Below, piece after piece: positions 26,987 to 35,574 of a stretch of DNA of 64,000 nt; the stretch's first letter is position 1; every line of letters starts with the position of its first letter. The notes under the pieces were generated by a model. That model saw only the letters and a program-made list of their open reading frames with translations. It did not search any database and was not told where the DNA came from. Where the stretch lies: the NCBI GenBank assembly GCA_016705235.1, contig JADIYP010000006.1, positions 992,001 through 1,056,000 of the forward strand, written 5' to 3'. The position numbers and the translations under genes are program-made. This DNA is from Candidatus Leptovillus affinis. Lineage in GTDB: Bacteria > Chloroflexota > Anaerolineae > Promineifilales > Promineifilaceae.

Positions 26987-27012
26987 TTCACAGTATGCGC
27001 TTCCTCTGCTGG

Positions 27013-27076
27013 AAACCCCACAAGTTCAACTGACTCAGAACCGTTCTCTAAAAGGCAACAAAACCTGTGGGGTTTT
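27013..27076. terminator. Hairpin between convergent exporter and nitroreductase genes
   Basis: AAACCCCACA (27013-27022) pairs with TGTGGGGTTT (27066-27075) across a 43-nt loop. The related AACCCC/GGGGTT arms suggest the same origin as the CCCAAGGG hairpin family. Confidence 0.5.
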
Positions 27077-27087
27077 GGGACCAACTG

Positions 27088-27858
27088 TCAGAGCCACAAC
27101 CCCTGCGCTTGCAGCGTTTCTATGAGCATCTTGCTCACCCGCAAATGAAGTTCCTTGGGATACTTGAACTCCGAGGTGTAATAATCGGTGACGCGGGTGA
27201 TACCGGCGTCCGCCAGTTTCTGGCGCACCGATTCGATGGCGTTATAGCGCGCCCACGCCTTTTGTTCCCGCTCGGCATGGCTTTGGCGGATTTGCGCGTC
27301 AGACAGGCGGGTGTATTTTTCCTGGTGGACCAGCAGTTCCAGCGGCAGCCGGTCACGCAGTCCTGGCGCTTCGGCCGGATAGCCCACCACCAGACTGGTC
27401 ACGGGAAACACGCCGGGGGGCAGCGCCAACATGTCAATAATCCGGTCGGCGGCCCACCATGTCGTGCCCAGGTAACAAATCCCCAAGCCAACGGATTCCG
27501 CAGCCAGACTGATGGTTTGCGCGGCAATCACCGCATCGACTGCGCCGGTCAGAAAGCCCAATAAATCATCAAAACTTTGTTTGGACTCGTTGACCCGCAG
27601 CCATTCCCGCATCCGAAAAACATCGGCGCAGAAGGTTAAAAAGACGGGGGCTTCCAAAATCATTTGCTGCTGACCGTGCGCTTCGTACAACTGCCGCTTG
27701 TTGGTCTCGTCGCGGGTTATGATGACGGACCACGTTTGCATATTGCCGGAACTGGAGCTGCGCAAGCCGGACAGTAGAAGATCGTTCAGTAAGGCATCGT
27801 CAATATTCTGGGTAGTAAAGGATCGAATCGAGCGGTGGGATTGGGCTAAATTGAGCAT
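27088..27858 (-). CDS. Nitroreductase-family FMN oxidoreductase (NfsA-like)
   Basis: About 256 residues from ATG 27858; longer upstream codons are read through a promoter. It has the nitroreductase N-terminus SHRSIRSFTTQNIDD, the LRSSSSGNMQTWSVI flavin-binding segment, and GLGICYLGTTWW followed by LVVGYPAEAPGLRDR, typical of NfsA/FRP-type NADPH-dependent flavin reductases. These enzymes reduce nitroaromatics, quinones or free flavin in the cytoplasm. A -10 box lies 6 nt before the ATG, so the message is probably leaderless. Confidence 0.88.
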   Translation of the reverse strand: MLNLAQSHRSIRSFTTQNIDDALLNDLLLSGLRSSSSGNMQTWSVIITRDETNKRQLYEAHGQQQMILEAPVFLTFCADVFRMREWLRVNESKQSFDDLLGFLTGAVDAVIAAQTISLAAESVGLGICYLGTTWWAADRIIDMLALPPGVFPVTSLVVGYPAEAPGLRDRLPLELLVHQEKYTRLSDAQIRQSHAEREQKAWARYNAIESVRQKLADAGITRVTDYYTSEFKYPKELHLRVSKMLIETLQAQGLWL

Positions 27859-27864
27859 GTCGTA

Positions 27865-27893
27865 AGTATAACGCTGCCTCTCATGCCTACCAA
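27865..27893 (-). promoter_or_regulatory. Promoter TTGGTA-17-TATACT for the nitroreductase
   Basis: On the minus strand TTGGTA (27893-27888) and TATACT (27870-27865) are 17 bp apart, and the ATG follows after 6 nt. There is no ribosome binding site, which supports a leaderless transcript. Confidence 0.6.
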
Positions 27894-27997
27894 ACAAGAA
27901 GCGTCTGACCGGGGTGGCAAGGGCACGGCCGTTACGCCAGCCACCGGCAACATGATACAATACACCCCTGTAGGTTAACGACACAAAGGAGTCAACC

Positions 27998-28906
27998 ATG
28001 TCTGACTATGCAATCGAAACGAAAGGCCTATCGGTTTATTACGGCCGTCACCGAGGCATCCTGGACTTAGATTTACAAATCAAAAAAGGGGAAATCTTCG
28101 GCTTTCTTGGCCCTAACGGCGCCGGCAAAACCACCACCGAACGCGTGTTAATGGACATCATTCGCCCCACAACAGGCACAGCCCACATCTTCGGCCAGGA
28201 CTGCCAAAAAGAAGGCGTCGCCATCCGTGAACACGTCGGCTATCTGCCAGGCGAATTGAGCCTGTACAAAAACATGAAAGCCAGTCAATTCTTCGAGATG
28301 TATTATTCCCTGCAAAAGAACAACACCGATCCCGGTTACTGGAAAGAATTAGCGGCACGGTTGGAACTGGACACCCACCGCAAAATTCGTGAATTTTCGC
28401 GGGGCAACAAACAAAAAGTGGGCATCGTAGCCGCCTTCATGAATAAACCGGACCTGCTAATTTTAGATGAGCCAACTTCCGGGTTGGACCCGCTGGTCCA
28501 GCAAACGGTGATGGAATTGGTGCGTGAAGCCAACCAATCTGGCGCAACCGTGTTCTTCTCCTCGCATATTTTGCCGGAAGTCCAGGCCGTCTGCGACCGC
28601 GTAGGCATCATCCGCGAAGGGCAGCTAGTGGCCACCGAGCGCGTCGAAGATTTAACCACGCAGCACTTCAAGCGCATCCGCTTCACCTTCGCCAACACGC
28701 CGCCAACCGACGCCTTCGCTCAAGATGGCGTCATCGAAACAAGCCGGGAAGCGGGCAGCATCACCCTGGAAATTAGCGGTCGCCTGGATGAAGTCATGGC
28801 CCAGACAGCCTCATTCGGCATCACCGACATCGAAACAATTCCGGTCAGTTTGGAAGAAATCTTTCTGGCCTATTACGGAAAGGGGAACGGGGAAAAACAT
28901 GATTAA
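27998..28906 (+). CDS. ABC-2-type exporter ATPase
   Basis: The 302-residue protein has Walker A GPNGAGKTT, signature FSRGNKQK, Walker B LLILDEPTSGLDP and H-loop FSSHIL. The C-terminal 80 residues form the extra domain found in many ABC-2 exporter ATPases. AAAGGA lies 9 nt before the ATG. The stop lies 8 bp inside the permease gene. It probably exports a drug, lipid or peptide with the following permease. Confidence 0.92.
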   Translation: MSDYAIETKGLSVYYGRHRGILDLDLQIKKGEIFGFLGPNGAGKTTTERVLMDIIRPTTGTAHIFGQDCQKEGVAIREHVGYLPGELSLYKNMKASQFFEMYYSLQKNNTDPGYWKELAARLELDTHRKIREFSRGNKQKVGIVAAFMNKPDLLILDEPTSGLDPLVQQTVMELVREANQSGATVFFSSHILPEVQAVCDRVGIIREGQLVATERVEDLTTQHFKRIRFTFANTPPTDAFAQDGVIETSREAGSITLEISGRLDEVMAQTASFGITDIETIPVSLEEIFLAYYGKGNGEKHD

Positions 28907-29729
28907 ACTTTTATGGCAAGAACTACGCTTTCGCCGCAACGGGATAATTGGCTGGGGGATTGCCTTATGCTTTTTCCCAGTCGTCTACGTTGGGTTGTAT
29001 CCATCCTTTGCCGACCAGATGGCCAGTTTCCAATCCATTCTGGACCTGCCAATTTATCAGGCAATGGGCATCAGCATGAATTCGTTTGAAAGCTACATGG
29101 CTTCCACCGTCACCAACCTTGTGCCGGTGATCTTGTGCATTTACGCGGTGATGAATGGCACCGGCACATTAGCCGGCGAAGAAGACGACGGCTTGCTGGA
29201 ACTCATTGTGACGCTGCCCATTCACCGCTGGCAAATTGTCGCCGTGAAGGCAGTTGCTCTTGGTCTGGCTCTGCTGGGCATTCTGGCCATCGTGGCCGGG
29301 GGCGCGGCGCTGACGCTGCAAACGATCCTCAGTCAGATCGAAACGTTGGTAACGCCCATGGATGTGTTTTGGGGTTTATTGACTGCCTGGCCGCTGCTGA
29401 TGGCTGTGGGGATGATCAGTCTGTTTCTGGGCACGTTCAGTCCAAACCGGCGTATCGCGGCGATGCTGGCCACGGTGGTTGTGGTGGTCAGTTATCTGGG
29501 CAGCAATTTGAGCGGCATGATCACATCGCTGGAAAACATGCGGGTTTTCTTCCTGTTTCATTATTACAAGGCCACGGCCGAAGCGCTTGAGGCTGGTCAA
29601 TCAACCGGCGACATGCTCGTTTTGTTAATGATTGCGCTGGCATCTTTTGGACTGGCGTTACTTTTTTTCCAGAGACGAAACATTACCGTTGGGGCGTGGC
29701 CCTGGCAGCGGGCGGTTATCAGCCGCTGA
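28899..29729 (+). CDS. ABC-2-type exporter permease
   Basis: About 276 residues from ATG 28899, which overlaps the ATPase gene by 8 bp. Six hydrophobic helices are visible, with a large first loop (about 45-70) and the segment GTLAGEEDDGLLELIVTLPI, the cytoplasmic coupling element of ABC-2 permeases. A longer ORF from 28725 exists in this frame but has no start signal and covers the ATPase coding region. Confidence 0.88.
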   Translation: MIKLLWQELRFRRNGIIGWGIALCFFPVVYVGLYPSFADQMASFQSILDLPIYQAMGISMNSFESYMASTVTNLVPVILCIYAVMNGTGTLAGEEDDGLLELIVTLPIHRWQIVAVKAVALGLALLGILAIVAGGAALTLQTILSQIETLVTPMDVFWGLLTAWPLLMAVGMISLFLGTFSPNRRIAAMLATVVVVVSYLGSNLSGMITSLENMRVFFLFHYYKATAEALEAGQSTGDMLVLLMIALASFGLALLFFQRRNITVGAWPWQRAVISR

Positions 29730-29794
29730 GTTTGTGATTGTTGTACACGGCCGTCTCCCTTCCCCATCAAACCTAAAATTGGCGGTAACTACCC

Positions 29795-29855
29795 GGACCC
29801 CAAGGGTTTTCTCCTGAGAATTTGGATTCTTTGGATACCAAACCCTTGGGGTCTT
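29795..29855. repeat. CCCAAGGG-family hairpin
   Basis: GGACCCCAAGGGTTT and AAACCCTTGGGGTCTT are near-perfect inverted arms around a loop of about 30 nt. It lies between the convergent ABC-2 permease and the operon ending at 29907 and may act as a terminator. Confidence 0.8.
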
Positions 29856-29906
29856 GCCACGGTCGATGCAGTTGCGCGGAACGGCCGTGTCCTATCTATC
29901 CATCTA

Positions 29907-30296
29907 CTACTTAAAAACCACTCCGTCTTTTTTCTCGTTATTATCCTTCAGGAAAATGTTCAGGATACCGCTAACGATACTGATCACAATCGCGCCCCAA
30001 AACGTGGGCCAAAACCCATCAGACGTAAAGCCCAAATTAAACACATCCGACGAAATCCAAATGGTCAGCGACAACATAGCCCAGTTTACCACCAGGACAA
30101 ATAGACCCAGCGTCAGCACGACCAGCGGACAACTTAACAGCAGCACAAACGGGCGAATGATGGCATTCACCAGACCAAAAATAGCCGCCACAATAAACCA
30201 CGTCCAGATATTGCCATCTTTCGACAAGCCCGGCACAATCAAAACAGCCACCCACAAGGCGATAGCAATCACCACCCAACGAATTAACAAGCGCAT
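29907..30296 (-). CDS. Phage-holin-family IV-like small membrane protein
   Basis: The 129-residue protein starts at ATG 30296 behind AAGGAGAG. It has four hydrophobic segments with AAIFGLVNAIIRPFVLLLSCPLVV-type sequence, characteristic of the chromosomal holin superfamily IV (DUF360-like) proteins. These are not phage genes; the function is unknown. It is the last gene of a five-gene minus-strand operon and starts 4 bp after the previous stop. Confidence 0.75.
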   Translation of the reverse strand: MRLLIRWVVIAIALWVAVLIVPGLSKDGNIWTWFIVAAIFGLVNAIIRPFVLLLSCPLVVLTLGLFVLVVNWAMLSLTIWISSDVFNLGFTSDGFWPTFWGAIVISIVSGILNIFLKDNNEKKDGVVFK

Positions 30297-30300
30297 GAGT

Positions 30301-31227
30301 TTACTCTCCTTTGTCCTTGGTCTCCGCCGCGTCCTCATCCTCATCGTCAGAGGATTTGACGTAGACAATTTCATTTTTATTGTAAATGCCGCTGATCAAT
30401 TCCCAGCCCATAAATAAGGGGCCTAAATGCAAAATTGCCAGCCAGATCATCAAGGCCGTCAGCACATTTTTAATAATTTGCAGATAAGAGGTCAGGTTGG
30501 CTTGCACTTGTTTGATGCCATCTTCAACCTGAACAACCGTGTCCACATATTGGTCTAAGAGCGGGTTAATATCGGCCACAACATCGTTAATGGCGGCGAT
30601 GTCTTCGGCAATCAACTGCACATTGTCGCTCATCATGCCCAGATTGCCCGAATTGACCTCGAAAATGGGGCCGAGATTTCCTAATTGCGTCGAAACGCCG
30701 TCCAAACTATCGGCAATGCCCACCAGCGATTCATCCAGCGCCGTTTGCGGATCATAATTGATGCCCAGGTCAAAATTCAGATCAATACTCTGGCCTAGGG
30801 GCAGTGGGATAGATTGCGCCAATTGGAAGTCGCTCAGCGAACGGAGCGTGTTATCTACCTGGCGGGCCAGTTCGGCCGACGAGACGAGCGAAACTTGAAT
30901 CGCATCCACGCTGTTGGGGATTTCGACGCTGGCTACTTGTGAAATTTGGTCGACAAGCGGCTGAGTGTCGCCGATGGTCTGGCTGAGTCCGGCGGTTGTG
31001 GTTTCGACGGTTTTAATGCTGACCGCAGCTTGATCTACGGCCGTCTTCGTCAGCGCGAAGGTGTCTTTTACCGTCGACAACGTATCCAGAGTGAGAACCA
31101 GCGTGTTGTTTAATCCCACCCCAATCTGGTCAACAGCCTGCCGGCCAAAATAGATTCCGGCAAAGGCCAGCGCCAACCCAATCAGACCTGTGATAAACAT
31201 GATAAACCCGATAATTCTTTTTAACAT
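30301..31227 (-). CDS. Membrane protein with long extracytoplasmic coiled-coil-like region
   Basis: The 308-residue protein has an N-terminal helix (about 5-28), a Ser/Thr/Asp-rich, heptad-like region to about residue 250 (many V-x-x-T-x-x-x-I spacings), a second helix (about 255-280) and an acidic cytoplasmic tail rich in Asp/Glu. I do not recognise the family. It overlaps the acyltransferase gene by 7 bp, so it is translated together with it. The topology suggests an extracytoplasmic spacer or sensor. Confidence 0.65.
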   Translation of the reverse strand: MLKRIIGFIMFITGLIGLALAFAGIYFGRQAVDQIGVGLNNTLVLTLDTLSTVKDTFALTKTAVDQAAVSIKTVETTTAGLSQTIGDTQPLVDQISQVASVEIPNSVDAIQVSLVSSAELARQVDNTLRSLSDFQLAQSIPLPLGQSIDLNFDLGINYDPQTALDESLVGIADSLDGVSTQLGNLGPIFEVNSGNLGMMSDNVQLIAEDIAAINDVVADINPLLDQYVDTVVQVEDGIKQVQANLTSYLQIIKNVLTALMIWLAILHLGPLFMGWELISGIYNKNEIVYVKSSDDEDEDAAETKDKGE

Positions 31228-32645
31228 GCGTCCTCCTGAGACAATTTTTTAGCAATTCCTACCATCGCCGCGTACTCCGCGTGAAAGGCCAAAATATAGT
31301 CGTCCGGATTATCCATCAATTTGGGATCGACGCTGACTCCCACGTACACCTGGCCGGCGAAGCTGTAGATAGTAATACCCAAACCGACGCGCCCGGACTG
31401 CGGCGCCCAAAACATGACTTCGTCGATTTTTTGCCCGGCCAGATAGCGGTCTTCCGTTGGCCCTGGCACATTGGAGATCACGGCCGTTGCCAATGTCCCC
31501 AACTGCTTCACCAGAGCATTCTGCACCGCCGCCGGCGCAAACGCCAGCATACTGATAATCCGATACGCCGTCACCGCATCAGGTGATTGTTTCAAGCGGT
31601 CCATCGAGGCGCTCACTTCCGCCAACCGTTCCTGCGGATCCGCCATCCCCAACGGCGCAGACAGAAACACCACGCCAAATTCGTTGCCCAGGTCTGCTGC
31701 CCGCTTTTTAGGCCGCAAATTCACCGGAATGGCCGCCCGAAACCGTTCGCCGCTCACCGGCAAATTTTGCGCCAGCATGTAGCGGCGCAGCCCGCCGACC
31801 AACGCCGTCACCATGACATCGTTCAGGGTGCCGCCCAATCGGTCGCGGATCAGCTGCACCTCGCCCAACGGCAACGGCCGTGACCAGGCCACGCGTTTAC
31901 TCACCCCCAACGGTCCGCCAAATATCGTCTCCGGTTCAGCCACCTTCAGGGCCAACTGAACGGCCGATTGGGTGTACGCCGCCCCTTTGTCGAATAATTC
32001 GCGCGCCTTTTCCGGTTCGCTCAACACACCCAGACCGGTTATGGCCAGCCGCCGCGCCAACCGGCGGCCCATGTTGGTGGCAATCGCCAGTTGTTTGCTG
32101 ATTTCGGTAACGCCTTCGGGTTTATGGCCGTTGGGGGCAACGGCCGTTTCCCCCACCCCCACCAACGACCCCTCGGCCGTCACATCCGTCAGCGACGTTA
32201 ACAAAGCCGCCAACGCCACCCCATCGGCAATCGCATGATGAATACGAAACATCAACGCGCCGCCCGATCCATAATTCTCAATCACATGCACCTGCCACAA
32301 TGGCTTGGAATAATCCAACGGCATACTGACCAAATCGCTGGCCAGCGATTGCAGCGCCGCCTGATCGCCCGGCTCAGGCAGCGCCAGACGATGCACATGC
32401 GCATTCAAATCAAAATACGGATCATCTTCCCAATACGCCCGCGCCAACAGCATCCCCGGACGAACCAGGCGCTGTCGCATGCGCCGTTGGGTAAGCCAGC
32501 GCTGCGTCAGCACAGTTTTCAGGTCTTCCACCGCCACAGATCGGGCGAATGTTAACACACCGGAGACGAGCATTAAATTTGTTTTATCTTCGATGCCTAA
32601 AATAGCGGCATCCATACTGGAAAGCGGTTCAAACTGTACTGGCAC
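31221..32645 (-). CDS. Wax ester synthase/diacylglycerol acyltransferase (WS/DGAT)
   Basis: The 474-residue protein has the WS/DGAT start (LSSMDAAILGIED), the acyltransferase motif HHAIADG (His136-His137 ... Asp141-Gly142) and the C-terminal conserved segments VISNVPGPTEDRYLAG and GLGITIYSFAGQVYVG. The catalytic motif HHxxxDG is intact. Family members join acyl-CoA with fatty alcohols or diacylglycerol to make neutral storage lipids; which one is made here is open. It lies in an operon with RDD-family and membrane proteins. Confidence 0.93.
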   Translation of the reverse strand: MPVQFEPLSSMDAAILGIEDKTNLMLVSGVLTFARSVAVEDLKTVLTQRWLTQRRMRQRLVRPGMLLARAYWEDDPYFDLNAHVHRLALPEPGDQAALQSLASDLVSMPLDYSKPLWQVHVIENYGSGGALMFRIHHAIADGVALAALLTSLTDVTAEGSLVGVGETAVAPNGHKPEGVTEISKQLAIATNMGRRLARRLAITGLGVLSEPEKARELFDKGAAYTQSAVQLALKVAEPETIFGGPLGVSKRVAWSRPLPLGEVQLIRDRLGGTLNDVMVTALVGGLRRYMLAQNLPVSGERFRAAIPVNLRPKKRAADLGNEFGVVFLSAPLGMADPQERLAEVSASMDRLKQSPDAVTAYRIISMLAFAPAAVQNALVKQLGTLATAVISNVPGPTEDRYLAGQKIDEVMFWAPQSGRVGLGITIYSFAGQVYVGVSVDPKLMDNPDDYILAFHAEYAAMVGIAKKLSQEDAC

Positions 32646-32651
32646 GAAGTA

Positions 32652-33314
32652 TTACTCCTTGGTTCCCTCTGGCGACGCGGGCTGAACTTCAGTTTTGGGT
32701 TCGGGCTTGAGCAGCGACACACCCTCTTTTTTCATTTTTTGCTCTATACGCGGCACAAACTTCGCCATGCGGCCTAACAATTGCTCGCTGTATTTGGCTT
32801 CGTGATCATAAATAACGCTGGTGCCGGCAATCTTATCATGCCAACTTAGCCTGTTGTCATTCACCAACACCCAAAAATAGCCCAGAAATAAGGGCAGCGC
32901 TGAAATCCAATAGCCTATATACCGTTTCATAGCCCGCCAAAACGTGATGCGCGCCCCTTTCGGACCTATCACCTGCAAACCCATTATCGCTTTGCCAATT
33001 GTTTTGCCCGCAGCCATCCAAAAGAAGGTCGAATAGACCATATTCACAAAAAACGTAAAGGTAAAACTGGTCATAAACAGCAAGATGTTACGAAGCGTCA
33101 AATGGGACACCGCAGCATCCGAACTTAAAAACGCCAAGGGATCAAAATTAAAGAAATTCAATATCAGGCGGCCGCCGCCTAACATGATCCCAATCGCGAA
33201 AGACACGATTAAGATGTCTATCACAAATGCGATGAGCCGCGAGACAAACCCCGCATAATGCCCCAGAAAGGTAGGCGGTGGGGCTTTTTTCTTATGCGCC
33301 AGTTGAATAGTCAC
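32652..33314 (-). CDS. RDD-family membrane protein
   Basis: The 220-residue protein has the RDD pattern: Arg/Asp in SRLIAFVIDILIV, AAGKTIGKAIMGLQVIG, and a C-terminal NDNRLSWHDKIAGTSVIYD. Four hydrophobic helices are followed by a charged tail. RDD proteins are membrane proteins of mostly unknown role, some linked to Na+ or Li+ tolerance. It is 6 bp upstream of the acyltransferase start. Confidence 0.85.
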   Translation of the reverse strand: MTIQLAHKKKAPPPTFLGHYAGFVSRLIAFVIDILIVSFAIGIMLGGGRLILNFFNFDPLAFLSSDAAVSHLTLRNILLFMTSFTFTFFVNMVYSTFFWMAAGKTIGKAIMGLQVIGPKGARITFWRAMKRYIGYWISALPLFLGYFWVLVNDNRLSWHDKIAGTSVIYDHEAKYSEQLLGRMAKFVPRIEQKMKKEGVSLLKPEPKTEVQPASPEGTKE

Positions 33315-33331
33315 CAGATATCACCAACCTT

Positions 33332-34270
33332 TTACCCGGAAGGGAGTTTTTTAGGATATTCAGATAAGTCAGCCATTGGCGGCGCGACTCGTGGACTGCG
33401 GCGCGTTACGGCGCGGGCAATGCGCTCGATGAGCGTGTCGGCCGTAAACGTCCGTTCCCGAACCTGATCGACGACTTCACCCGCCAGTCCCACCCCTTGT
33501 TCCTGTACCAGCGTTTGCACTTCTTTGTTTTGGGCCAGTTGATTGATAAATTCATCCACAATTTCTTGCACACCCAGACGGGCCAGGTTGCGGCTAAATG
33601 GTTCTTCCGACTGGCCGCGTTGGATCCAACGGGTTAATTGTTCTTCACCACGCCCGGCCAACCGGTCGATGCGACGCTGGAGTGGTTTGGCAAAGCGGCT
33701 GTTGGTGACGGGTTTGGCCGTGCGCACGGCCGTGCGCGCCAAGCCGCCTGGCACTTTCAGCAATTTAGACCCCAGCGTCCGTGAAGCATCCTCCGATTCA
33801 AGCAAAAATCCGATCAAGGCGAAACGCAGCACATCCTTTTCCGCGACCTCGGCCGAATCTGGCGGCGTTTTGGGCAGTTCCTCATGCAAGAAAGCTTCCC
33901 ACAACTGCAACCGCAAAGACATCTCTTTGCTTCCTTCTATCGCTATGCCAACCAGGAAACGCGTGAGAGCGTGCAACGTATCGAATTCCGGGTCATCCGG
34001 GGGAGTCACGATGGTATCGGGGTCTGTCAGGGCATCGGCGATCTGGTCCGCAATATCCATAACCTGGGATCGCGTCAGGTTTGCCACGGCCGTTTCATCC
34101 ACATCGGCCGCCGTCACCCTCACGGGGGCGCTTTGCACCACCATCGGCCCGTCGTCTTCATTGATAATGGGGATCGCTGCAGGGGGTACGGCCGTAGGAT
34201 AGGTGTCTTTTCGGCCATCTACAGGATTCCCATTCACATACGGTGATAAGGGTTGTTCCATTTCATTCAT
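33332..34270 (-). CDS. Soluble helical protein of unknown function
   Basis: The 312-residue protein starts at ATG 34270 with AAAGGTAAT upstream; a longer upstream ORF reads through the promoter of the divergent gene. It is predicted helical and charged, with no membrane segment and no recognised motif. The region LTRFLVGIAIEGSKEMSLRLQLWEAFL and the C-terminal Arg-rich tail are its main features. It is the first gene of the five-gene operon. I cannot assign a function. Confidence 0.6.
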   Translation of the reverse strand: MNEMEQPLSPYVNGNPVDGRKDTYPTAVPPAAIPIINEDDGPMVVQSAPVRVTAADVDETAVANLTRSQVMDIADQIADALTDPDTIVTPPDDPEFDTLHALTRFLVGIAIEGSKEMSLRLQLWEAFLHEELPKTPPDSAEVAEKDVLRFALIGFLLESEDASRTLGSKLLKVPGGLARTAVRTAKPVTNSRFAKPLQRRIDRLAGRGEEQLTRWIQRGQSEEPFSRNLARLGVQEIVDEFINQLAQNKEVQTLVQEQGVGLAGEVVDQVRERTFTADTLIERIARAVTRRSPRVAPPMADLSEYPKKLPSG

Positions 34271-34319
34271 GGTATGATTACCTTTAGAATTGGGGCTGCT
34301 TACAGTAGTCTCAAGCTTA

Positions 34320-34348
34320 TTGACTGTCAGGCTAGTTGTCAAGATAAT
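34320..34348 (+). promoter_or_regulatory. Promoter TTGACT-17-GATAAT for ppk2
   Basis: TTGACT (34320-34325) and GATAAT (34343-34348) are 17 bp apart, and the PPK2 ribosome binding site AGGAGG starts about 30 bp downstream. Confidence 0.7.
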
Positions 34349-34386
34349 GGCAATCGATCTTGACTCGCTCATCTTCAGGAGGTTTT

Positions 34387-35250
34387 ATGGACCACGCAAA
34401 ATTCATCGTCCCACCGGGGCAACAGATTCGCCTGGCCGATTACGACACCACGTACACTGGCGAATTTGCCCAGAAAAAAGCGGCCGAGCAGAAACTGAAA
34501 GACGACATCGATCAACTCGCCGATTTGCAAGACAAATTTTACGCTCAGGACAACTATTCCCTGCTCATCATTTTGCAAGCGCCAGACGCCGCCGGTAAAG
34601 ATGGGATCATCAAACACGTCATGTCCGGCGTCAATCCGCAGGGCTGCCAGGTGTTCAGCTTCAAAAAACCATCCAGCGAAGAATTGGACCATGATTTCCT
34701 CTGGCGCTGCATGATCCGCCTGCCAGAACGCGGCCGTTTCGGCATATTCAACCGGTCCTATTACGAAGAAGTACTCGTCGTGCGTGTTCATCCGGGCATT
34801 TTGGATGGGCAAAAGCTGCCCCCCGAATGCAAAGGCCCCGATGTCTGGCAAAACCGCTACGAAGACATTAACAACTTCGAGCAATATCTGGTGCGTAATG
34901 GCATCATCGTCCTGAAATTTTTCCTCCACCTTTCCCGCGAAGAGCAGAAAGAGCGCTTCCTGGCCCGCCTGGATGAACCGGAGAAAAATTGGAAGTTTTC
35001 CACGGCCGATTCCAAAGAGCGCGGCTATTGGGACCAATACCAGGCGGCTTATGAAGACTGCTTCAACCATACCAGCACCGAATGGGCGCCCTGGCACATC
35101 ATCCCCGCCGACAACAAATGGTTCACCCGCACGGCCGTTGCCAACATCATCGTCGAAAAACTCAAATCGCTCCACCTGGCCTACCCGGTGGTAGACGAGG
35201 CCCAGCAGCAAGAACTAACCGCCGCCCGCACCGCCTTGATGAGCGAATAA
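34387..35250 (+). CDS. Polyphosphate kinase 2 family protein
   Basis: About 287 residues from ATG 34387 with AGGAGG 5 nt upstream. It has the PPK2 Walker A APDAAGKDG (65-73), the lid-region GRFGIFNRSYYEEVLVVRVHP with Walker B-like sequence, and NWKFSTADSKER near the C-terminus. One-domain PPK2 enzymes transfer phosphate from polyphosphate to nucleotides (AMP, ADP or GDP). The class cannot be safely decided. The link with the phosphate locus 18 kb away is only thematic. Confidence 0.92.
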   Translation: MDHAKFIVPPGQQIRLADYDTTYTGEFAQKKAAEQKLKDDIDQLADLQDKFYAQDNYSLLIILQAPDAAGKDGIIKHVMSGVNPQGCQVFSFKKPSSEELDHDFLWRCMIRLPERGRFGIFNRSYYEEVLVVRVHPGILDGQKLPPECKGPDVWQNRYEDINNFEQYLVRNGIIVLKFFLHLSREEQKERFLARLDEPEKNWKFSTADSKERGYWDQYQAAYEDCFNHTSTEWAPWHIIPADNKWFTRTAVANIIVEKLKSLHLAYPVVDEAQQQELTAARTALMSE

Positions 35251-35268
35251 GGAACCATGCTAGCCTCT

Positions 35269-35350
35269 TTTTGTAGCCGGGGTATCCTTACCCCGCCTCT
35301 GGAAGACGCGGTAAGAAACCGCGGCTGCGGGTACTTCTCCGACAAACTGC
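35269..35350 (+). repeat. 82-bp dispersed intergenic element, copy 2
   Basis: It nearly matches 13147-13228 in the same orientation, both immediately 3' of a plus-strand gene. It runs directly into the 21-bp tandem array at 35351. Confidence 0.85.
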
Positions 35351-35540
35351 TCGACGGCCGTTCCTCAACGCTCGATGACCGTTCCTTCACGCTCGATGAC
35401 CGTTCCTTCACGCTCGATGACGGTTCCTTCACGCTCGATGACGGTTCCTTCACACTCGAACGGCCGTTCCTTCACGCTCGATGACGGTTCCTTCACACTC
35501 GATGGCGATTCCTTCACACTCAACGGCCGTTCCTTCCCAT
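35351..35540 (+). repeat. Nine-unit 21-bp tandem array upstream of the ATP-grasp gene
   Basis: The consensus unit is TCGATGACGGTTCCTTCACGC. Nine units are present; the sixth is 22 bp. Units 1, 6 and 9 contain ACGGCCGT in place of the ATGAC(C/G)G core. A spurious ORF in it reads RSFTLDD. The 21-bp period equals two helical turns. The array ends 35 bp before the ATP-grasp start and has no CRISPR-like spacers. Confidence 0.9.
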
Positions 35541-35574
35541 CAAGCGCGAAAAGGCGCGCCCCACAGCAAGCCCT

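Noticed and set aside
27859..27999. Longer nitroreductase reading frame starting at 27999
   Set aside because: The extension runs through the -10/-35 promoter and overlaps the divergent ABC gene start.
29907..30296. Prophage holin
   Set aside because: The chromosomal holin superfamily IV gene is embedded in an operon with RDD and WS/DGAT genes; no phage genes are nearby.
35257..35484. ORF of 75 codons reading RSFTLDD repeats over the 21-bp array
   Set aside because: The repeat is a multiple of 3 in length, so open frames arise in several phases on both strands; there is no ribosome binding site and the frame covers the 82-bp element.
35351..35540. CRISPR array
   Set aside because: Units are contiguous 21-bp tandem repeats without unique spacers, and there are no cas genes.
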